Below, one piece after another: positions 6,571-10,332 of a DNA stretch of 10,332 nt. The first letter of the stretch is position 1; the number at the start of each line of letters is the position of its first letter. The DNA is taken from contig CAXMPK010000070.1 of the NCBI GenBank assembly GCA_964195405.1, positions 1 through 10,332 of the forward strand, in the 5' to 3' direction. Under the pieces are notes generated by a model, which worked only from the letters and a program-made list of their open reading frames with translations, made no database searches and was not told the DNA's origin. The stretch is from CAXMPK01 sp964195405 (lineage in GTDB: Bacteria > Actinomycetota > Acidimicrobiia > Spongiisociales > ZC4RG35). A program made the position numbers and the translations under genes.

Positions 6571-7149
6571 ATGACCTCATCAAGGCGACTACTGGTATTG
6601 ATCGCTGGCTTCACCATCATCGTCGCAGCATGCGGAATCGACGACTCGACATCGAACACCGCGGAAGCGGAAGCTGTGACCACGACGGCTCCGCCAGCTA
6701 CGACTGCCCCGCCCGAAACGTCCACGACCGTGGCCGAGACTCCAACGACAACCGAGGCTCCGACGACAACCGAGGCTGAAGCCGCCGAAATCGTCCCTGG
6801 AGAGAATCCTGACGTGGACGCCATCGTTGCGGTTTACCAGGTGGTCTTCGACTCGACGACGACATACGAGGAAAAGGCTCCATATATCGAGGACTCCGAA
6901 GGACTTGAGGGAACAGTGGAGACCTACTCATCGACCGGGGATTCTGTCGGCGGCGTGACGGCTCTACCGGCTGCAGTGACCATCAGCGGTGACCTAGCCG
7001 AAGTGGTGTACACCCTCTACTTCAGCGGCAATCCCACCTACCCCGGCCTCGACAGTGGTGCGATCTTGACCGATGAGGGTTGGAAGGTCTCACGGGACAT
7101 GTTCTGCCGGGTGATGGCATCAGCGAGGTCGTCCTGCCCCGCGGAGTGA
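6571..7149 (+). CDS. Lipoprotein with Thr/Pro-rich linker and Mtb12/NTF2-like domain
   Basis: From the ATG at 6571 the product is 192 residues. The start is supported by GGGAG 7 bases upstream and by an immediate lipoprotein signal: MTSSRR, a hydrophobic stretch, then the lipobox VAAC with Cys21 as lipid site. An upstream GTG at 6517 would bury the signal. A low-complexity Thr/Pro/Ala/Glu linker (about residues 35-75) precedes a compact domain with AIVAVYQVVFDS, an AAVTISGDLAEVVYTLYF strand pair and a WKVSRDMFCRVMASAR end. This resembles the ketosteroid-isomerase-like fold of the mycobacterial secreted antigen Mtb12 and related actinobacterial lipoproteins; the resemblance is by pattern and not proven. 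No enzymatic role is known for such proteins. It is the first gene of the heme-type transport operon, and its TGA overlaps the GTG of the next gene (GTGA, 7146-7149), so it may assist substrate capture at the outer membrane face. Confidence 0.8.
   Translation: MTSSRRLLVLIAGFTIIVAACGIDDSTSNTAEAEAVTTTAPPATTAPPETSTTVAETPTTTEAPTTTEAEAAEIVPGENPDVDAIVAVYQVVFDSTTTYEEKAPYIEDSEGLEGTVETYSSTGDSVGGVTALPAAVTISGDLAEVVYTLYFSGNPTYPGLDSGAILTDEGWKVSRDMFCRVMASARSSCPAE
6742..6777 (+). repeat. Two tandem 18-bp units coding the Thr-rich linker
   Basis: CCAACGACAACCGAGGCT (6742-6759) is followed directly by CCGACGACAACCGAGGCT (6760-6777), differing at one base. They encode the repeated PTTTEA part of the lipoprotein linker. 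Such units commonly vary in copy number between strains; here there are two. Confidence 0.7.
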
Positions 7150-8012
7150 AGCTCCTCGCTGCCACAGCCACAGTTTGCGTCGCCCTCCTCGGTGCCTGTG
7201 GAGGCGGTATCGAGGAAGGCACATCAGTTGATTCTTCGCGGGTCGTTGCTCTGTCCGGTGACCTCACTGAACTTGTCTACGAACTAGGTGCCGAGGATCG
7301 GCTTGTGGGTGTTGACGTCACCACTGTCTGGCCTAAGGAGGCGCTCGAGCTGCCAATCATTGGTGTGGGACGGTTCATCACCGCTGAGGGCGTGCTCAGC
7401 GTTGACCCAACACTGGTGATCGGCGACACGCAGAGCTCTCCAGCCGAAGCACTTCAGCAGATACGGGGTGCGGGAGTCCATGTCGAGATACTTGATGTCG
7501 CCACGAGCTTCGAGGCCCTTTATCAGAAGATAGAATCACTCGGCAAGCTTCTAGATGCGAGAGATGCCGCCACCCAGCTGATCGCCGATATCTCGAGTGA
7601 CGTCGAGGAGGCAAGTGCCGATGTAGTGCCGAGCGGCACGCGAGTGGCGTATGTCTACACAAGAGGGCCCGACGTGATGCTCCTCTTCGGGGACGGCATG
7701 ACTACACGCCCGCTCATCGAGGCTGCAGGGGCAATCGACGCTGGAGCCGACAGCGGAATCGACGAAACAGTTTCGGTGACGGCGGAAGCTCTTGTAGCGG
7801 CAGCACCCGACGTGATCATCGTTCCAGAGGAGGGACTGGACATTCTCGGTGGCGTCGCAGCCTTCCTGGAAACGCCAGGAGTTGCTCAAACTCCCGCGGG
7901 TGAGAACGGAGCGATCCTGGTCTACCCGGAAGGAGATTTCCTGACCCTCGGCCCTCGTGTTGCCGAATCCTTGCGCTTGTTAATCGCTGACCTGCAAGCC
8001 CTCGGCAAGTGA
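7146..8012 (+). CDS. hmuT: Heme-type ABC transporter substrate-binding lipoprotein, HmuT-like
   Basis: From GTG 7146 the protein is 288 residues. This start gives a direct lipoprotein signal (VKLLAAT..., lipobox LGAC, Cys18) and a GTGA overlap with the upstream stop; the longer version from 7080 would hide the signal. The mature part has the type III periplasmic binding protein pattern: VVALSGDLTELVYELGAEDRL in the first lobe, TAEGVLSVDPTLVIGDTQ, a connecting helix near residues 140-185, then TAEALVAAAPDVIIVPEEGL and LGPRVAESLRLL in the second lobe. This is the HmuT/ShuT/PhuT branch, which delivers heme to an HmuUV importer. The tyrosine usually found in the GYxR segment before SAEG, the heme iron ligand in ShuT and PhuT, is absent: the segment reads GVGRF (residues 73-77). 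Heme binding may use another residue, or the ligand may be another tetrapyrrole or iron chelate. The stop overlaps the permease start (GTGA, 8009-8012). Confidence 0.82.
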   Translation: MKLLAATATVCVALLGACGGGIEEGTSVDSSRVVALSGDLTELVYELGAEDRLVGVDVTTVWPKEALELPIIGVGRFITAEGVLSVDPTLVIGDTQSSPAEALQQIRGAGVHVEILDVATSFEALYQKIESLGKLLDARDAATQLIADISSDVEEASADVVPSGTRVAYVYTRGPDVMLLFGDGMTTRPLIEAAGAIDAGADSGIDETVSVTAEALVAAAPDVIIVPEEGLDILGGVAAFLETPGVAQTPAGENGAILVYPEGDFLTLGPRVAESLRLLIADLQALGK

Positions 8013-9001
8013 TCCGATTCCGGCTGTTTCTACTGCTTGGTGCACTCTTGGCGACTGCCGGATTCGGACTGTTCGTGGGAGCGGCCAATCTCACGATGTC
8101 GGAAGCGTGGAATGGCTTGGTGTCCGGTCTAGGTCTTGTCACCACCGGTGGCCTTGCCGAGGCCGTGGTGATGGACATTCGCCTCCCTCGGATCCTTGGG
8201 GGGATTCTTGTGGGAGCCGCTCTCGGTGTTGGGGGAACAGGACTCCAGGGCATCTACCGGAATCCGGTTGCCGAGCCTTATCTTCTCGGCATCTCAGCGG
8301 CAGCAGGCTTGGGCTTCGTCCTCGGAGCGCTTGTTAGCCCTGTGGGGGGTGTCCCTGTTACCCAACTTCTGTTCGCTGGTCTGGCAGGCGCGTTTGCAGC
8401 GGTCGTCACTCGCAAGATCGCCGCGGTCGCACCAACCGGCAACGGATTCGTCCTGGTCGGAGTGGCCCTTGGGTTTGCGCTCCTGGCATGGACTCTGGTC
8501 GTAATCTTCATCGTCGATAGTCCTCGAATACCTACGTTCGCCTACTTCGTGTTCGGGAGTCTCGGGACCGTCACCTGGCCGCTGGTCTACGTCTCGCTGC
8601 CCGTGGTCATCGTCGGCATGCTTGTGATCGGCACCAATCCTCGTTCATTGGATCTGATGTCGCTCGGGGACACTCAAGCGATATCTCTTGGCGTGGACGT
8701 CACCCGGATGACGACGTTTGTCCTCGGGACTGTGGGCATCATCGTCGGCGCTTCGGTCGCCATCGCCGGAGTAGTCGGTTTCGTTGGGCTGCTGACTCCT
8801 CTCGCGGGAAGACGGATAGTTGGGCCAGGTCACAGAAATCTCATCGTCGCCGCCGCGGTCATCGGTGGGCTCTTCGTCCTCTGGGCCGACATCCTGATCA
8901 GAGGGTTGGTGGGGCAAGTCGAGGTGCCACTAGGCGTTGTGACGGCAGCCGTGGGAGGCCCGATACTGATAATCATGCTGTTCAGAAGGGACTGGGCATG
9001 A
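8009..9001 (+). CDS. hmuU: FecCD-family ABC transporter permease, HmuU-like
   Basis: The 330-residue product is strongly hydrophobic along its length, with about nine to ten membrane segments as in BtuC/HmuU. The family signature appears at residues 57-95: IRLPRILGGILVGAALGVGG, then GLQGIYRNPVAEPYLLG. A later cytoplasmic segment SLDLMSLGDTQAISLGVDVTRM corresponds to the coupling helix region that contacts the ATPase, and the C-terminal part contains GFVGLLTPLAGRRIVGPGHR, also conserved in the family. It would form a homodimeric channel in the membrane with the neighbouring binding protein and ATPase. The GTG start at 8009 overlaps the binding protein's TGA by four bases, and its own TGA overlaps the ATPase ATG (ATGA, 8998-9001), so translation is probably coupled. 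The family also carries iron-siderophore and B12 permeases; heme is favoured because of the HmuT-like partner. Confidence 0.88.
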   Translation: MIRFRLFLLLGALLATAGFGLFVGAANLTMSEAWNGLVSGLGLVTTGGLAEAVVMDIRLPRILGGILVGAALGVGGTGLQGIYRNPVAEPYLLGISAAAGLGFVLGALVSPVGGVPVTQLLFAGLAGAFAAVVTRKIAAVAPTGNGFVLVGVALGFALLAWTLVVIFIVDSPRIPTFAYFVFGSLGTVTWPLVYVSLPVVIVGMLVIGTNPRSLDLMSLGDTQAISLGVDVTRMTTFVLGTVGIIVGASVAIAGVVGFVGLLTPLAGRRIVGPGHRNLIVAAAVIGGLFVLWADILIRGLVGQVEVPLGVVTAAVGGPILIIMLFRRDWA

Positions 9002-9784
9002 CGTCCCTTTCTGCTACGTCCGTCTCCTTTTCAGCCGGAGCTAAAACGATTATCCGTGACGTCAGCCTCGAAACGGGCTCCGGCGAAATGACAGCGATCG
9101 TTGGGCCAAACGGAGCAGGTAAGTCAATACTCATGGAGATGCTGGCTGGACTTCTCAAAACGGCTTCGGGAGATGTGCGGGTTGGCGGTGAACCGGTCGA
9201 TCAGATACCAGTCGATCAGCTGGCGAGGCTGCGCTCCTACTTGACACCTGATCTGATAAGAACCATACGGTTCACGGTTAGGGAAGTCGTGGACATGGGT
9301 AGACACCCTTGGACATCCAGAAGCGATCTTGACCCAAGCCCAACAGAGCGGGCCCTGGAAGCAATGAACCTCGAACACATGGCTGAACCAGGTTTTCGCC
9401 ACATTGTCCACTGGCGAGGCGAGACGCACTCAGATCGCTCGCGTCCTTGCACAAAACGTGGAGATCATGCTCTTGGACGAGCCAACGAGCGGGCTCGACA
9501 TCGCGCACAGCGAGGTAGTGCTGGATTCTCTACGACGTTCCGCCCGTTCTGGTGCTGCCGTCGTTGCTGTGATGCATGACCTAAACGCTGCGGCCCGAGT
9601 GGTGGACCGGATGGTCCTCCTCGCTAACGGAACCGTTGTCGCCGATGGCCCACCCGAGGATGTCCTGACCGAAGAGTTGCTCACCGATGTCTATGGTCAT
9701 CCAATACGAGTTAGCCGCCATCCGTTTCGTCAAGGCATCCTGGTCCTACCCGACAGCGGATCCGAGCACCACCGGTCAGGCTGA
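8998..9784 (+). pseudogene. hmuV: Heme-type ABC transporter ATPase, HmuV-like, broken by a +1 frameshift
   Basis: The ATPase is split over two frames. The first frame (8998 to about 9396) gives the Walker A GPNGAGKS (residues 36-43) and the family segment RFTVREVVDMGRHPW. Past about 9397 it loses all resemblance to an ATPase and runs to a stop at 9577-9579. The other forward frame takes over, with VFATLSTGEARRTQIARVLAQ (ABC signature LSTGE), Walker B IMLLDEPTSGLD, the switch histidine in VAVMHDL and a normal C-terminus ending at 9784. Dropping one base between 9386 and 9397, for example one C of the CC or one T of the TTTT run, restores a continuous protein of about 261 residues, the usual HmuV length. 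The Q-loop glutamine, normally in a LPQ motif, is not seen; the sequence reads YLTPD at 81-85. Either the gene is a recent pseudogene or the sequence has an indel error; the intact second half argues that any lesion is young. Confidence 0.82.
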
Positions 9785-9826
9785 TGCCGTGAAAGCCTTG
9801 GCACGATTTAGAGTTCTGGATTCCCC

Positions 9827-9901
9827 GCCCCCGTAGCTCAGGGGATAGAGCACCGGTCTCCGGAACCGGGAGCGCAGGTTCGAGTCCTGCCGGGGGCGCC
9901 A
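9827..9901 (+). tRNA. tRNA-Arg (anticodon CCG), CCA end encoded
   Basis: A full cloverleaf can be drawn. The acceptor stem GCCCCCG (9827-9833) pairs with CGGGGGC (9891-9897). The D arm is GCTC/GAGC, the anticodon stem CCGGT/ACCGG encloses loop CTCCGGA with anticodon CCG at 9860-9862, and a four-base variable loop follows. The T arm is GCAGG-TTCGAGT-CCTGC. The discriminator is G9898 and CCA follows at 9899-9901. It would read the arginine codon CGG. It follows the ATPase gene by 42 bases on the same strand. Confidence 0.95.
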
Positions 9902-10332
9902 GTCCGATGGACAACTCCCAGATGGCGATTCGGCTTCTTCGCCTATTCGCTACCAGTCTAAAGCAACTCGACTCCGCTCGGGTCGTTGCAGATCGGTTGC
10001 AGAACTCGGTTGCGATCCGCTCGGTTGGGGGCCATCAGCCACATTCATGCATTGCTCTTCTCCCGCATGCCTTGAGGCGCGAAGCATTCACAAGATTCCA
10101 CAACTTGGAGCGCTGCGGGAAGAGAAGGGCCAGCCGCCCGACGCCACGGGTTCAGCGAGATGGCGATTAGACCGAGGGAATCCCATTTAAGGTCGAGCGG
10201 ACCGGAGTCCGCCCTAGATCGGAGCGTAGGCGGGCCTAAGCGTGCGCAATCGAGGGCGGGCAATCTTGCCCCAGGACTCAATGACACAGAGACCACCAAA
10301 AGGATCCAACAACACGGTCGGACGCGCAAACA
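9902..10332. other. No recognisable gene downstream of tRNA-Arg
   Basis: About 430 bases hold only short open frames on both strands (up to 94 codons) whose translations are rich in Arg, Ser and Pro and resemble no family I know. A GTTGC-based imperfect repeat (three spaced copies at 9984-10020) and an 11-base direct repeat AGATGGCGATT (about 9920 and 10158) are visible. Neither forms a clear attachment site, and no integrase is present inside the window. Confidence 0.5.

Noticed and set aside
9711..9914. 67-codon minus-strand frame across the tRNA
   Set aside because: Its central part (PAGLEPALPVPETGALSPEL) is the well-known false protein produced by translating the antisense of a tRNA gene.
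10055..10128. Imperfect inverted repeat (CTCTTCTCCCGCA and TGCGGGAAGAGAAG) as a terminator or structured RNA
   Set aside because: The arms need a bulge, the loop is about 45 bases, and no U-run follows.

Overview
The window looks like chromosomal DNA of a fairly GC-rich actinobacterium, most likely from the class Acidimicrobiia or a relative. The pointers are frequent GTG starts, lipoproteins with Thr/Pro/Ala-rich linkers, an Mtb12-like lipoprotein domain, an actinobacterial type of TOPRIM protein and several oxidoreductases of actinobacterial flavour. This placement is inferred from protein style only; there is no rRNA or marker gene to confirm it.

Left third (1-4751): a methylated-amine or betaine catabolism locus. 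It opens with the C-terminal folate-binding (GcvT-like) half of a dimethylglycine/sarcosine dehydrogenase-type protein cut by the window edge. An 18-base gap separates this from a DAO-family FAD oxidoreductase on the same strand. Convergent to both is a 674-residue flavoprotein of the trimethylamine dehydrogenase/DgcA type (TIM barrel with covalent-FMN cysteine, 4Fe-4S cluster, ADP-binding domains). Together they suggest oxidative N-demethylation or deamination of a methylated amine, with the GcvT domain passing the one-carbon unit to tetrahydrofolate. A perfect 17-bp palindrome lies just upstream of the flavoprotein.

Middle (4752-6463): a small OLD-like TOPRIM gene on the minus strand is interrupted by one in-frame TGA, while the rest of the protein appears intact. 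It is divergent from a 308-residue RimK-like ATP-grasp ligase of unknown substrate. A 12-bp AT-rich inverted repeat sits between them and overlaps the likely promoter of the ATP-grasp gene.

Right part (6571-9784): a four-gene operon joined by 4-base stop/start overlaps at all three junctions. It encodes an Mtb12/NTF2-like lipoprotein, an HmuT-like heme-type binding lipoprotein, a FecCD-family permease (HmuU-like) and an HmuV-like ATPase. The ATPase gene carries a +1 frameshift near 9386-9397, just before its ABC signature. After it come a complete tRNA-Arg(CCG) and about 430 bases with no gene I can recognise.

I see no CRISPR array, insertion sequence or obvious defence system. The most notable points are the two single-site gene lesions, the two strong palindromes at gene starts, and the unusual active-site features of the TMADH-like enzyme and the HmuT-like protein.
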